Positions 42,412 to 51,167 of a DNA stretch of 64,000 nt are shown here, piece by piece; within the stretch, counting starts at the first letter, position 1; each line of letters begins with the position of its first letter. Both the position numbers and the translations under genes were made by a program. The notes beneath the pieces are model-generated. The model was not told the origin of the DNA and did no database searches. It saw only the letters and a program-made list of their open reading frames with translations. Source of the DNA: Mycobacterium sp. 852002-50816_SCH5313054-b. Lineage in GTDB: Bacteria > Actinomycetota > Actinomycetes > Mycobacteriales > Mycobacteriaceae. The stretch covers positions 1 through 64,000 of the forward strand of contig NZ_LZIC01000127.1 in the NCBI RefSeq assembly GCF_001667185.1, read 5' to 3'.

Positions 42412-43144
42412 TCACGCGGCGCATGGTCATCGCATACCGAAAGCTGGACGAGAGGTGGGTGTTGATCGTTACCTGAGCGACCTCGCCGTCAGAGGTCTTA
42501 TAGGTGCGCCGCATCTGCAGCGCAGCCGTGCCCGCCGCGACCCCGAGGCCGTCGGCCAGCTCGGGCGGGAGCTGCACCGCGGCAATTTCCTGGCGCAACT
42601 CGGCGATGCTCACCCCGAACAGGTCCTCGATCAACGGAAAAATCGGCCCGGTGTGGCGTTGCAGCAGCCTGCCGACCGCCGCGAAAGTGCGGTTGATGTA
42701 GTACTCCGTTCGGCACAGGGGCACCGACGCGCCGTCGGCCCGCCGGTAGCCGCGCACGGACAGCCACTGCGTGCCGACCTCCAGCCCGGTCCGCGCGGCG
42801 AGTTCGTCATCGATCGTCACCATCTCGTTGGATTCGATGGTCAATTGCGCGCCGGCGGCGAACGCGAGCAGGTCGTCGATCGACATCGTCTCCTGCGCAT
42901 AGGAACTGGACGCCGGTCGGGGAACCACACGGGTGCCCGCGCGCGGCCGCGACGCGACGAGGTTGTCCTCGCGCAGCCGGCGCAGCGCTTCGCGGACCGT
43001 GTACCGGCTGACCGCGAATCGCTCACACAGTTGGTGTTCGGTCGGTAGTTGCGAGCCCACCGGGTAGACGCCGTCGACGATCTCTTTGCGCAGCGTGCGC
43101 GCAATCTGTAGATAGCGGTGCTCGCTGGAGAGGGCTTGCGACAT
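42404..43144 (-). CDS. GntR/HutC-type regulator with UTRA domain
   Basis: 246-aa repressor: GntR winged helix (LPTEHQLCERFAVSRYTVREALRRL) and a C-terminal UTRA ligand domain (RGYRRADGASVPLCRTEYYIN; EIAAVQLPPELADGLGV). UTRA ligands are often sugars, acids or pathway intermediates. It is encoded inside the leftward operon (TGATG overlap with the beta-propeller gene, 8-bp overlap with the ligase) and probably recognises the TTTGTC-CA-GACAAA sites near 44818-44926, thereby controlling both halves of the island and itself. Confidence 0.88.
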   Translation of the reverse strand: MSQALSSEHRYLQIARTLRKEIVDGVYPVGSQLPTEHQLCERFAVSRYTVREALRRLREDNLVASRPRAGTRVVPRPASSSYAQETMSIDDLLAFAAGAQLTIESNEMVTIDDELAARTGLEVGTQWLSVRGYRRADGASVPLCRTEYYINRTFAAVGRLLQRHTGPIFPLIEDLFGVSIAELRQEIAAVQLPPELADGLGVAAGTAALQMRRTYKTSDGEVAQVTINTHLSSSFRYAMTMRRVND

Positions 43145-44763
43145 CAGCGGCCGTCCCGGGATCGGCGCATTGCCAGGACGCTGCCGTCACCGTCGGCCGA
43201 GACATAGAGGGTCCCATCGCCGGCGGCGACACCGGCGAACGGGCCCTGCGGACCGGAAAACGGCGGCATGCCTTTCAGCGGCCTGGGCACCACACCCGGC
43301 GGCGGGCCGACCGGTAACCCCGACGCGACGGTCTGCCGGACCCCGGTGTTCATATCGAACGCGATCAACTCCTTCGCGCCGGCATCGACGACGTAGAGCA
43401 CGCCGTCGCGCACGCAAATGCCCTGGGGGCGTTGCAGATCCGCGATCACGGTGTCGACCCGCGATCCGTCCACCCTGACCACTCGTCCGGCGGCGGCCTC
43501 CGCCACCAGACAGGCCCCGTCTGAGTCGACCGCGACACCGACCGGCTCACGCAGACTGGTCACCAGCTCTTCGACGCCACCCGAGCGCAGCGACAGCACC
43601 CGTCCCGTGCCCAGCTCCGCGAACACCACACCGCTCGGACTCAGGGCGACACCATAGAGCTGGTCGAAACCGTCGGCCAGCACGTTGGTTTCGCTCGCCT
43701 CCGGCCGGTAACGGGCGACCTGACCGCCCGACGTTGTGACGACGAACTCGCCGGGTCCGCTCGACACGACCCCGCGCACGAACCCGGGATAGCCGGGGCT
43801 GAACAACATTCCCACGGTGTGCAGGGAGCCGTCGGGCAGGACGGCGTAGAAGTAGGTGCCGTCGGCGACGTACAGCGTGCCGTTGTGGCCCACCGCCAGG
43901 TCCATCGGCCAGTTGAGGCCGCCCGGCAGCACGGATCTCATTGTCCCGTCGGGCGATATCTCGGTAATCTCGCCGGTGAAGTTGGATACGAACAGGTCGT
44001 CGCCGACGAAGGTGCAGTTGTCCAGCCCGGGATTGAGCTGGGCGAGCAGCTGCTGCTCGCCGCTGCGAGGGTCGATGCGCAGCACCTGTCCGCTTGCCAC
44101 CTGCGTCGAGACGATGCGGCCCTGCGCGTCGAACTTGACCGAGTCGGGCACGCCGAGATCGCGCGCGACGCAGTGCGGCTCGCCGCCGTCGGGGTCGACG
44201 CGCCAGATTTCGTTGGCGCCCATCACCGGGAAGTACAGCAGGCCGTCCGGCCCGACCTCCATCGCGTTCGGTGACGGTACGTTCTCCAGGAGCACCCGCG
44301 GCGGTCCGCCCGCCAAGTCGAACTCCAGTAGCCGCCCACCCTCGCGGCATTCGCCGACGAACAACCGGCCCCGATGGAAGGTGATGCCGTTGGCAGACGG
44401 CACGTCGTCGCGCAGCACTCGCGTTCGGCCGCCGGTGTCACGGACGCTGACCCGGCCGTCCATCACCTCGGTCGCATACAGGTTGCCGAGGGCGTCGAAC
44501 GCGACGTCGTCGGGCGCCACGATGTCGCCGCCCTTGGGGCTGGCGGTCCGCAGTTCTCCGGTGCGGTGATCCAGCGCGCTGATCTGGCTGCCGGTCACCT
44601 GGGCGATGTAAATGCGACCGTCCGGGCCGGTGCGCAAGCCGTTGGCGCCGAACAGCCGGCTGGGCGCGGTGACCCGCTCGATCTCCCAGCCTTCGGCCAC
44701 ATCGAGTGGCTGCGCCACCGCATAGCGCGAGGGCTGCGTTGAGCTGGCCCGTGAAATGGACAT
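43144..44763 (-). CDS. Beta-propeller protein, SMP-30/gluconolactonase- or NHL-like
   Basis: 539-aa protein made of repeated beta-propeller blades, each with a GPDGRIYIA- or VGHNGTLYVADG-like turn, for about two propellers' worth of repeats. It has no signal peptide. The nearest groups are SMP-30/gluconolactonase-type lactonases and NHL proteins. Next to a Baeyer-Villiger monooxygenase a lactone- or ester-hydrolysing role is attractive, but the metal-binding Glu/Asn/Asp set of SMP-30 cannot be placed with certainty. ATG 44763 (MSISRAS) is chosen over an upstream start at 44829 because that would run through an operator site. Confidence 0.72.
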   Translation of the reverse strand: MSISRASSTQPSRYAVAQPLDVAEGWEIERVTAPSRLFGANGLRTGPDGRIYIAQVTGSQISALDHRTGELRTASPKGGDIVAPDDVAFDALGNLYATEVMDGRVSVRDTGGRTRVLRDDVPSANGITFHRGRLFVGECREGGRLLEFDLAGGPPRVLLENVPSPNAMEVGPDGLLYFPVMGANEIWRVDPDGGEPHCVARDLGVPDSVKFDAQGRIVSTQVASGQVLRIDPRSGEQQLLAQLNPGLDNCTFVGDDLFVSNFTGEITEISPDGTMRSVLPGGLNWPMDLAVGHNGTLYVADGTYFYAVLPDGSLHTVGMLFSPGYPGFVRGVVSSGPGEFVVTTSGGQVARYRPEASETNVLADGFDQLYGVALSPSGVVFAELGTGRVLSLRSGGVEELVTSLREPVGVAVDSDGACLVAEAAAGRVVRVDGSRVDTVIADLQRPQGICVRDGVLYVVDAGAKELIAFDMNTGVRQTVASGLPVGPPPGVVPRPLKGMPPFSGPQGPFAGVAAGDGTLYVSADGDGSVLAMRRSRDGR

Positions 44764-44817
44764 GCCCTGCCGAGGTCCTTCCGTCAGCCGATTGAGCTGG
44801 ACGTTATCAACTCCTTC

Positions 44818-44829
44818 TAGTCCAGACAA
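44818..44829. promoter_or_regulatory. GntR-like operator, copy 1 (imperfect)
   Basis: TAGTCCAGACAA, differing by two bases from the perfect copy at 44914-44925. It lies 55 bp upstream of the beta-propeller start, in the divergent promoter region. Confidence 0.5.
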
Positions 44830-44856
44830 TAGCTGTTAACTCGTCCCGTCTTGGCC

Positions 44857-44886
44857 TTGACAGCCAGCTCCACCGATGGGAATAGT
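44857..44886 (+). promoter_or_regulatory. Candidate promoter for the rightward operon
   Basis: TTGACA at 44857-44862 followed after 17-18 bases by GAATAG/AATAGT (44880-44886). The perfect operator copy starts 27 bp downstream, so bound repressor would block the early transcribed region. Confidence 0.4.
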
Positions 44887-44912
44887 GTTCTCCAAAGGGC
44901 AGAACGTAGTAT

Positions 44913-44926
44913 TTTGTCCAGACAAA
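44913..44926. promoter_or_regulatory. GntR-like operator, copy 2 (perfect dyad)
   Basis: TTTGTCCAGACAAA: six-base arms TTTGTC/GACAAA around CA. The size and arm-gap-arm form suit GntR-family proteins, and the cognate regulator is encoded in the adjacent operon. It lies 96 bp from copy 1. Confidence 0.55.
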
Positions 44927-44974
44927 CTAGCGGATCGCGGCGGCTGGCGTTGTCTGAGGCAGGGAAAGCAGGGC

Positions 44975-45829
44975 ATGGACGATCGCGAGGATTTTCTGGG
45001 GCTCCGCGGTCGCATCGTGGTGGTCTCCGGCGCCGGCGGTGGCGGCATCGGCACCACCGTCACGGCCATGACGGCCCGGGCGGGCGCCACCGTGATCGCG
45101 GTGAGCCGGTCGAAAGAAAATCTCGACGAGCACATCGCCCCCTTGGCGCAAGAGGGCCTGGCGGTCGTGCCCGTCGCGGCGGACGCGTCGACGGAGGACG
45201 GCATCGCCGCGGTCATCGACCGGGCACGGCGGGCCGACGGCAGCCTGTACGGTCTGGTCAACGTCGCCGGCGGCGCCGAGCCGTCGACATGGATGCCGTC
45301 GACCCGGGTGACGCGAACCGACTGGCGCAAGATCTTCACCGACAATCTCGAGACGGCGTTTTTCATGAGCCAGGCCGTCGCCGCGGAACTGGTCGACCAG
45401 CAGCTTCCGGGATCGATCGTGTCGATCTCCTCGATCAGCGGCATGAACACCGCGCCGTTTCACATCGCCTACGGCACCGCCAAGGCCGCCATCGCCGCGA
45501 TGACCCGCACCATGGCGCTCGAGCTGGCGCTGGCGCGGATTCGGGTGAATGCCGTGGCGCCGGGCGTCACCGAGACCGCGGCCTCGCGCACCTACGTCGA
45601 CGAGGACCCGGATCGGGACAGGCAGGCGATCGCGATGGGCCGGCGTGGGCGCCCCGAGGAACAGGCCGGCGCCATCCTGTTCCTGCTCTCGGAGTTGTCC
45701 AGCTACGTCACGGGCCAGACGCTGCTGGTCGACGGCGGGCTCGACCTCAGATGGAGCCATCTCGCGGCCGACAACACCTCCCTGTTCCTCAAAGACGAGT
45801 CCTTCCGCGCGGACATGAGGAGGCCGTGA
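44975..45829 (+). CDS. Short-chain dehydrogenase/reductase
   Basis: 284-aa SDR with an unusual cofactor loop (GAGGGGIG), VSRSKENLDEHI, NVAGG (in place of NNAG), SISSISGMN and catalytic YGTAK; C-terminal TLLVDGGLDLRW. First gene of the seven-gene rightward operon; its stop overlaps the Rieske oxygenase start (TGATG). It probably oxidises the diol or alcohol produced by the oxygenase. ATG 44975 with an AGGGAAAGCAGGG site. Confidence 0.87.
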   Translation: MDDREDFLGLRGRIVVVSGAGGGGIGTTVTAMTARAGATVIAVSRSKENLDEHIAPLAQEGLAVVPVAADASTEDGIAAVIDRARRADGSLYGLVNVAGGAEPSTWMPSTRVTRTDWRKIFTDNLETAFFMSQAVAAELVDQQLPGSIVSISSISGMNTAPFHIAYGTAKAAIAAMTRTMALELALARIRVNAVAPGVTETAASRTYVDEDPDRDRQAIAMGRRGRPEEQAGAILFLLSELSSYVTGQTLLVDGGLDLRWSHLAADNTSLFLKDESFRADMRRP

Positions 45830-47208
45830 TGACCGATCTGGCCAAGGATGTGAAAGCAGCCGCGTCCGAAGAACTCTCGAGGCCGATGACCATCGGCGTC
45901 GAGGCGTACATCAGCGAGGACTACGCCCGCGCCGAGCGCGACAAGCTGTGGCGGAAAGTCTGGCAGCAGGTCGGCCGCGTCGAAGAGCTGGCCGAGGTGG
46001 GCAGTTACCTCACCTACGACATTCTCGACGACTCGATCATCGTCGTGCGCTGCGCCGAGAACGAATTTCGCGCCCACCACAACGTCTGCATGCACCGCGG
46101 CCGGCGGCTGATCGACACACCCGAGGGCGCGAAGAACGCCCGCGGGCGCGCCCGCAAGTCCTTCGTCTGCGGTTTCCACGGCTGGACCTACGGCCTGGAC
46201 GGCGCGTGCACGCACATCCGCGAACAGCAGGACTGGCAGGAGGCGCTGACCCCCGACAACACCCACCTGCGACCGGTCAAGGTCGACACCTGGGGCGGTT
46301 GGTTGTGGATCAACATGGACCCCGACTGCGAGCCGCTGGCCGACTACCTGTTTCCCGCCGCGAAGATCCTCGACCCGTTCGGGCTGGAAAACATGCGCTG
46401 CAAATGGCGCAAATGGCTGTCCTTCGACTGCAACTGGAAGGTTGCGCTGGAGGCGTTCAACGAGACCTACCACGTCTACACAACCCATCCGGAGTTCAAC
46501 CAGTTCGGCGAATTCAAGGGCTGGGCCAAGGCGCAGGGCAGGCACAGCAACATCGGCTACGACGCGCCGGACGATCTCGCGGCGACCAAGTCCAAGATCC
46601 GCCTCGGCACCGGCGCCGATCCGCGCGTGTCGACCGCGCAGATGCAGATCTACACCATGGAGGAGACCAACACCTCGACCACCGAGACGCTGGTGAATGC
46701 CGCCAAGCGGCTGGTCGACGAACTGCCCGAGGGCACGCCGGCCGACAAGGTCCTCGAGCACTGGCTGGCTTCCGCGCGCCGCGACGACGAGGCCCGCGGC
46801 GTGATCTGGCCGACGATTCCGCCCGACATCCTCGGGCAGGCCGGCACCGCGTGGCAGATCTTCCCCAACTTCCAGATCGGTCAGGGTCTGACGGTTGCGC
46901 TGTGTTACGGCGCGCGGCCGGACCCGAGCTACAACCCCGACAAGTGCATCTTCGAGGTATCGGTCTTCGAGTTGTACCCGAAAGGCGAAGAGCCCCAAAC
47001 GGAGTGGGAGTACACACCGGTCGGCGACCCGCGATGGCGCTCGGTCTTGCCCCAGGACTTCTCCAACATGGCGGCGGTCCAGCAGGGCATGAAATCGCTT
47101 GGCTTCCCGGGCACCAAGCCCAATCCCTATCGGGAGCGAAGCACCGTCAACCTGCACTACCAACTGTCGAAGTACATGGGCACCGGTGAGCCGAAAGAGA
47201 TTCGATGA
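45829..47208 (+). CDS. Rieske non-heme iron oxygenase, alpha subunit
   Basis: 459-aa ring-hydroxylating oxygenase large subunit. Rieske [2Fe-2S] ligands: Cys-Met-His in VCMHRGRR and Cys-x2-His in FVCGFHGWTY, separated by 24 residues, longer than the usual 15-17. Mononuclear iron: NETYHVYTTHPEF with the two His in H-x4-H; the bridging position just before them reads Glu. No small (beta) subunit or dedicated reductase is encoded nearby, so electrons must come from elsewhere or the enzyme is an alpha-only trimer. The substrate may be aromatic, steroid or alicyclic. Overlaps the preceding and following genes (TGATG, ATGA). Confidence 0.9.
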   Translation: MTDLAKDVKAAASEELSRPMTIGVEAYISEDYARAERDKLWRKVWQQVGRVEELAEVGSYLTYDILDDSIIVVRCAENEFRAHHNVCMHRGRRLIDTPEGAKNARGRARKSFVCGFHGWTYGLDGACTHIREQQDWQEALTPDNTHLRPVKVDTWGGWLWINMDPDCEPLADYLFPAAKILDPFGLENMRCKWRKWLSFDCNWKVALEAFNETYHVYTTHPEFNQFGEFKGWAKAQGRHSNIGYDAPDDLAATKSKIRLGTGADPRVSTAQMQIYTMEETNTSTTETLVNAAKRLVDELPEGTPADKVLEHWLASARRDDEARGVIWPTIPPDILGQAGTAWQIFPNFQIGQGLTVALCYGARPDPSYNPDKCIFEVSVFELYPKGEEPQTEWEYTPVGDPRWRSVLPQDFSNMAAVQQGMKSLGFPGTKPNPYRERSTVNLHYQLSKYMGTGEPKEIR

Positions 47209-49052
47209 CGAACTTCGACAGCTGTGGACCAACCGACGTCCCACAAGACATCGACATCGACGCGCTTCGCGAGAAGTACCTGCACGAGCGCGACAAGCGG
47301 CTGCGTGCCGAAGGATCCAAGCAGTATTTGGAACTCACCGGCGATTTCGCCGAGTTTTCGGAGGTAGATCCGCACACGCCGGTAACTCCGCGCTCGCCGA
47401 TCACCGAGGACATCGAGGTAGCGGTTCTCGGCGGTGGCATCGCCGGCCTGCTGGCGGGCAGCTACCTGAAGAAGTCCGGCGTCGACGATGTTCATGTCAT
47501 CGAGATGGGCGGGGACTTCGGTGGGGTCTGGTATTGGAACCGCTTCCCCGGAATCCAGTGCGACAACGACGCGTACTGCTACATCCCGATGCTCGAAGAG
47601 CTCGACTTCATGCCGAGCAAGAAGTTCGCCGACGGTGCGGAGATCTACGAGCACTGCCGCCGGATCGCCAAACATTTCGGACTGTACGACGGGGCGATCT
47701 TCTCTACCCAGGTGCGCACGGTGCGCTGGGAGGACTCGAGCAAACGCTGGCGGCTGCAGACGAATCGCGGTGACGACATCCGCGCCCGCTTCGTTGTGAT
47801 GACGCAGGGCTCCTACAACCGGCCGAAGTTGCCCGGGATCCCCGGCCTCAAGGACTTCAAGGGCCACGTCTTCCACTCGGCCCGCTGGGACTACGACTAC
47901 ACGGGCGGGGACGCCGGCGGCGGACTGCACAAGCTGCATGACAAGCGGGTGGCGCTTGTCGGTACGGGCGCGACCGGCGTGCAACTGGTTCCGCACCTGG
48001 GCCGAGACGCCCAGCACCTCTTCGTGTTTCAGCGGACGCCGTCGTCGGTGGACGAGCGAGGAAACGAACCCACGAACCCAGAATGGGTGAAGTCGCTGCG
48101 GCCCGGATGGCAGGCGGAGCGCAAGCGCAATTTCCACCGGTGGTCGCCGTTCGAGGGCGTGGTGTTCGATGCGGCGGATCAGGTTTGCGACTTTTGGACC
48201 GAGCTGGGACGCAACATGACTGCGCGGATTGCCGCCAGCGAAGACCCCGCTTCGCTGGGCATCGAGCAGATCATGGCGATCCGCGAGGAGGAAGACTACA
48301 AGATCATGGAACGGCTGCGACGCCGGATCGCCGACATCGTCGCGGACCCTGATACCGCGGAAGCGCTCAAGCCGTACTACCGGTTCCTCTGCAAGCGGCC
48401 GTGCTCGAGTGACGAATACCTGCCGACCTTCAATAACCCCAACGTCACGTTGATCGACGTGTCGGAGTCCAAGGGCGTGGAAAGGCTCACGGAGAACGGC
48501 ATAGTCGCCAACGGCGTTGAGTACGAGGTCGATTGCGTGATCTTCGCCAGCGGCTTCGAGATTTCCACCGAGATCAGCCGCCGCTATGCGATGGAAGCGA
48601 TCGAAGGCCGTGACGGCCTGTCACTCTTCGATCACTGGCGCGACACCTACAAGACGCTGCACGGCATGACCACGCGCGGCTTCCCCAACCAGTTCCACAC
48701 CGGCTTCCTCCAGGGTGGCGTTTCGGCCAACACCACGGCGATGTTCGAGCAGCAGGCCGAACACATCGCCTACATCATTTCCGAAGCCATCAAGCGTGGC
48801 GTCGCCACCGTCGAACCGAGTCAGGAGGGTCAGGACAATTGGGTCACCACGATCCGGGAACTCGCGATCGACAACTCCGCGTTCGAGGTGACCTGCACGC
48901 CGGGCTATTACAACAACGAAGGCGGCGGAGGGGGAGAGGGCATCCGCTCGTTCCTCGGCGAGCCCTACTCGCCCGGCTTCTTCGTGTTCGACGACCTGCT
49001 CAGGGAATGGCGCGACAAGGGTGATCTGGATGGCCTGGTCCTCGGAACCTAG
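47205..49052 (+). CDS. Baeyer-Villiger flavin monooxygenase
   Basis: 615-aa FAD/NADPH monooxygenase with an N-terminal extension of ~65 residues, as in cyclododecanone- or phenylacetone-type enzymes. Motifs: FAD site LGGGIAGLLAG (about residue 75), Baeyer-Villiger fingerprint FKGHVFHSARWD (FxGxxxHxxxW), NADPH site GTGATGVQL, and ASGFE. It should convert a ketone to an ester or lactone. The ATG overlaps the Rieske stop by 4 bp and the next SDR starts at the following base, so all are cotranslated. Confidence 0.92.
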   Translation: MTNFDSCGPTDVPQDIDIDALREKYLHERDKRLRAEGSKQYLELTGDFAEFSEVDPHTPVTPRSPITEDIEVAVLGGGIAGLLAGSYLKKSGVDDVHVIEMGGDFGGVWYWNRFPGIQCDNDAYCYIPMLEELDFMPSKKFADGAEIYEHCRRIAKHFGLYDGAIFSTQVRTVRWEDSSKRWRLQTNRGDDIRARFVVMTQGSYNRPKLPGIPGLKDFKGHVFHSARWDYDYTGGDAGGGLHKLHDKRVALVGTGATGVQLVPHLGRDAQHLFVFQRTPSSVDERGNEPTNPEWVKSLRPGWQAERKRNFHRWSPFEGVVFDAADQVCDFWTELGRNMTARIAASEDPASLGIEQIMAIREEEDYKIMERLRRRIADIVADPDTAEALKPYYRFLCKRPCSSDEYLPTFNNPNVTLIDVSESKGVERLTENGIVANGVEYEVDCVIFASGFEISTEISRRYAMEAIEGRDGLSLFDHWRDTYKTLHGMTTRGFPNQFHTGFLQGGVSANTTAMFEQQAEHIAYIISEAIKRGVATVEPSQEGQDNWVTTIRELAIDNSAFEVTCTPGYYNNEGGGGGEGIRSFLGEPYSPGFFVFDDLLREWRDKGDLDGLVLGT

Positions 49053-49988
49053 ATGTCGGACCTGAGATTCGACGGGCGCGTCGCCGTCATCACCGGAGCT
49101 GGCCGAGGGCTCGGCCGCTCCTACGCCATCCTGCTGGCGTCGCGCGGCGCGACGGTCGTCGTCAACGACTCCGGTGCCGGCCTCTCCGGGGCCGGCACCG
49201 ATGCCGGCCCGGCCGACGAGGTGGTGCGTGAGATCGTCGCCGCCGGTGGTCAAGCCGTCGCGAGCACCGATTCGGTGACCACCGCGGGCGGCGGCAAGGC
49301 GATCATCGACGCGGCGCTCGACAGGTACGGCCGCGTCGACGTCCTCATCCACAACGCCGGCAACGTCCGCCGCGGCTCGCTGAAGGAGTTGAGCTACGAG
49401 GATTTCGACGCCGTGCTCGACGTCCACCTGCGCGGCGCATTCCACGTGGTGCGGCCCGCGTTCCCGGTGATGTGCGAGGCGGGCTACGGGCGCATCGTGC
49501 TGACTTCCTCCATCGGGGGCCTGTACGGAAACCACGACGTGGCCAACTACGCCGCCGCGAAGGCCGGCGTGATCGGCCTGTCCAATGTCGCGGCGCTCGA
49601 AGGCGCGGCCGACGGCGTGCGGTGCAACGTGATCGCGCCGGCCGCCGTGACAAGGATGGCCGACGGTATCGACACCTCGGCCTACCCGCCGATGGGTCCG
49701 GAACTCGTTGCGCCCGTGGTGGGTTGGCTCGCACACGAAAGCTGTTCGGTGACAGGGGAGGTGTTCATCGCGCTGGCGGGCCGGGTGGCGCGGGCGGTGA
49801 TGGCCGAAAGCCCCGGCGTGCATCGGCCGGCCTGGACGGTCGAGGACGTCGGCGAACACCTCGACGCGATCCGAAACATCGCGGCGCCGTTGGTATTTCC
49901 GGCCGTTCCGGACGGTCACCACCAGCACATCCGCTACAGTTTCGAGCTCGCGCAGCGCTCCGGCGACCGAGGCGTGCTTCATGGCTAG
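49053..49988 (+). CDS. Short-chain dehydrogenase/reductase (MFE-2-like)
   Basis: 311-aa SDR resembling the hydroxyacyl-CoA dehydrogenase domain of multifunctional enzyme 2 and FabG-type enzymes: TGAGRGLGRSYA, VVNDSGAG plus a Gly/Ala insertion (GTDAGPADEVV), HNAGNV, SSIGGLYGNHD and catalytic YAAAK. This group acts on CoA thioesters, suggesting that a CoA-bound hydroxy intermediate is oxidised. It starts at the base after the BVMO stop and overlaps the CoA-transferase by 8 bp. Confidence 0.88.
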   Translation: MSDLRFDGRVAVITGAGRGLGRSYAILLASRGATVVVNDSGAGLSGAGTDAGPADEVVREIVAAGGQAVASTDSVTTAGGGKAIIDAALDRYGRVDVLIHNAGNVRRGSLKELSYEDFDAVLDVHLRGAFHVVRPAFPVMCEAGYGRIVLTSSIGGLYGNHDVANYAAAKAGVIGLSNVAALEGAADGVRCNVIAPAAVTRMADGIDTSAYPPMGPELVAPVVGWLAHESCSVTGEVFIALAGRVARAVMAESPGVHRPAWTVEDVGEHLDAIRNIAAPLVFPAVPDGHHQHIRYSFELAQRSGDRGVLHG

Positions 49989-51165
49989 CCGAGCGGGCAC
50001 GGGACCACTGGCCGGTGTGCGGGTTGTCGACCTCACCGCGATGGTGATGGGGCCGTACTGCACGCAGATCATGGCCGATATGGGCGCCGACGTGATCAAG
50101 GTCGAACCGCCGCAGGGCGATAACACCCGTTACATCTCCGTCGGTCCCGCACCGGGCATGAGCGGGGTGTTCGTCAACGTCAACCGCGGCAAGCGCAGCG
50201 TCGTGCTGGACCTGCACACCGACGCCGGAAGGCAGGCGCTGCGCGCGCTTGTCGAGACCGCCGACGTGTTCATCCACTCGATGCGCGCCAAGGCGATCGC
50301 CAAGCTCGGCTTCGCCTACGACGACGTCGCCGCGATCAACCCGGCGATCATCTACACCAATTGCTACGGGTACGGGCGCCGCGGACCCGAACGGGACCGG
50401 CCCGCCTACGACGACACCATCCAGGCCGAGTGTGGCCTGCCCGCGGTGCAACAGCAACTGACCGGCGAGGCCGACTACGTCGGAACGATCATGGCGGACA
50501 AGGTCGCCGGGTTGACGGCGCTCTACGCGACGACCATGGCGCTGTATCACCGCGAGCGCACCGGCGAGGGACAAGAAGTCGAGGTCGCCATGTTCGAAAC
50601 CATGGCCTCGTTCATCCTCGTCGAACACGCCAACGGCGCCATGTTCGACCCGCCCCTGGGGCCGGCGGTCTATCCGCGAACCGTGGCGCCGAATCGCCGC
50701 CCGTATCGCACCAGTGACGGCCACATCGCCGTGCTGATCTACAACGACAAGCACTGGGACGCCTTCATGAACGCCGTGCGGCCACCGTGGGCCAGCGAGC
50801 TGTATTCGACGCTGGAACAGCGTGCCCACCAGATCGACACCATCTACGGATTGGTCGCCGAGACGATGAAGCAGCGCTCGACGCGCGAGTGGCTGGCGCT
50901 GTTCGGAGAACTCGAGATACCGGCCGCGCCGTTGAACACGCCCGGCGCGCTGTTCGACGACCCCCATCTGAACGCCGTCGGCATGTTCCAGACCGTGGAC
51001 ACCCCGCACGGGCCGGTGCGTTTTCCTGGCGTGCCCACCTGGTTCTCCCGGACACCCGGTCGCGTTGCCGGGCCCGCGCCGGAACTCGGTGCCGACACCG
51101 CACAAGTGCTCGAAGAGCTCGGCGCGAGCGTGGTGCCCCCAGCTCGCGATGGAAAGGAATTTTGA
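49981..51165 (+). CDS. Class III (CaiB/BaiF) CoA-transferase
   Basis: 394-aa family III CoA-transferase, the formyl-CoA:oxalate transferase fold (interlocked dimer). N-terminal VRVVDLTAMVMGPYCTQIMADMGADVIKVE; catalytic Asp in RPAYDDTIQ at about residue 144; GEGQEVEVAMFE later. It moves CoA between carboxylic acids. The following gene encodes a ThDP enzyme; Frc-Oxc (formyl-CoA transferase/oxalyl-CoA decarboxylase) is the known precedent for this pairing. Ends two bases before that gene's ATG. Confidence 0.9.
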   Translation: MASRAGTGPLAGVRVVDLTAMVMGPYCTQIMADMGADVIKVEPPQGDNTRYISVGPAPGMSGVFVNVNRGKRSVVLDLHTDAGRQALRALVETADVFIHSMRAKAIAKLGFAYDDVAAINPAIIYTNCYGYGRRGPERDRPAYDDTIQAECGLPAVQQQLTGEADYVGTIMADKVAGLTALYATTMALYHRERTGEGQEVEVAMFETMASFILVEHANGAMFDPPLGPAVYPRTVAPNRRPYRTSDGHIAVLIYNDKHWDAFMNAVRPPWASELYSTLEQRAHQIDTIYGLVAETMKQRSTREWLALFGELEIPAAPLNTPGALFDDPHLNAVGMFQTVDTPHGPVRFPGVPTWFSRTPGRVAGPAPELGADTAQVLEELGASVVPPARDGKEF

Positions 51166-51167
51166 CC

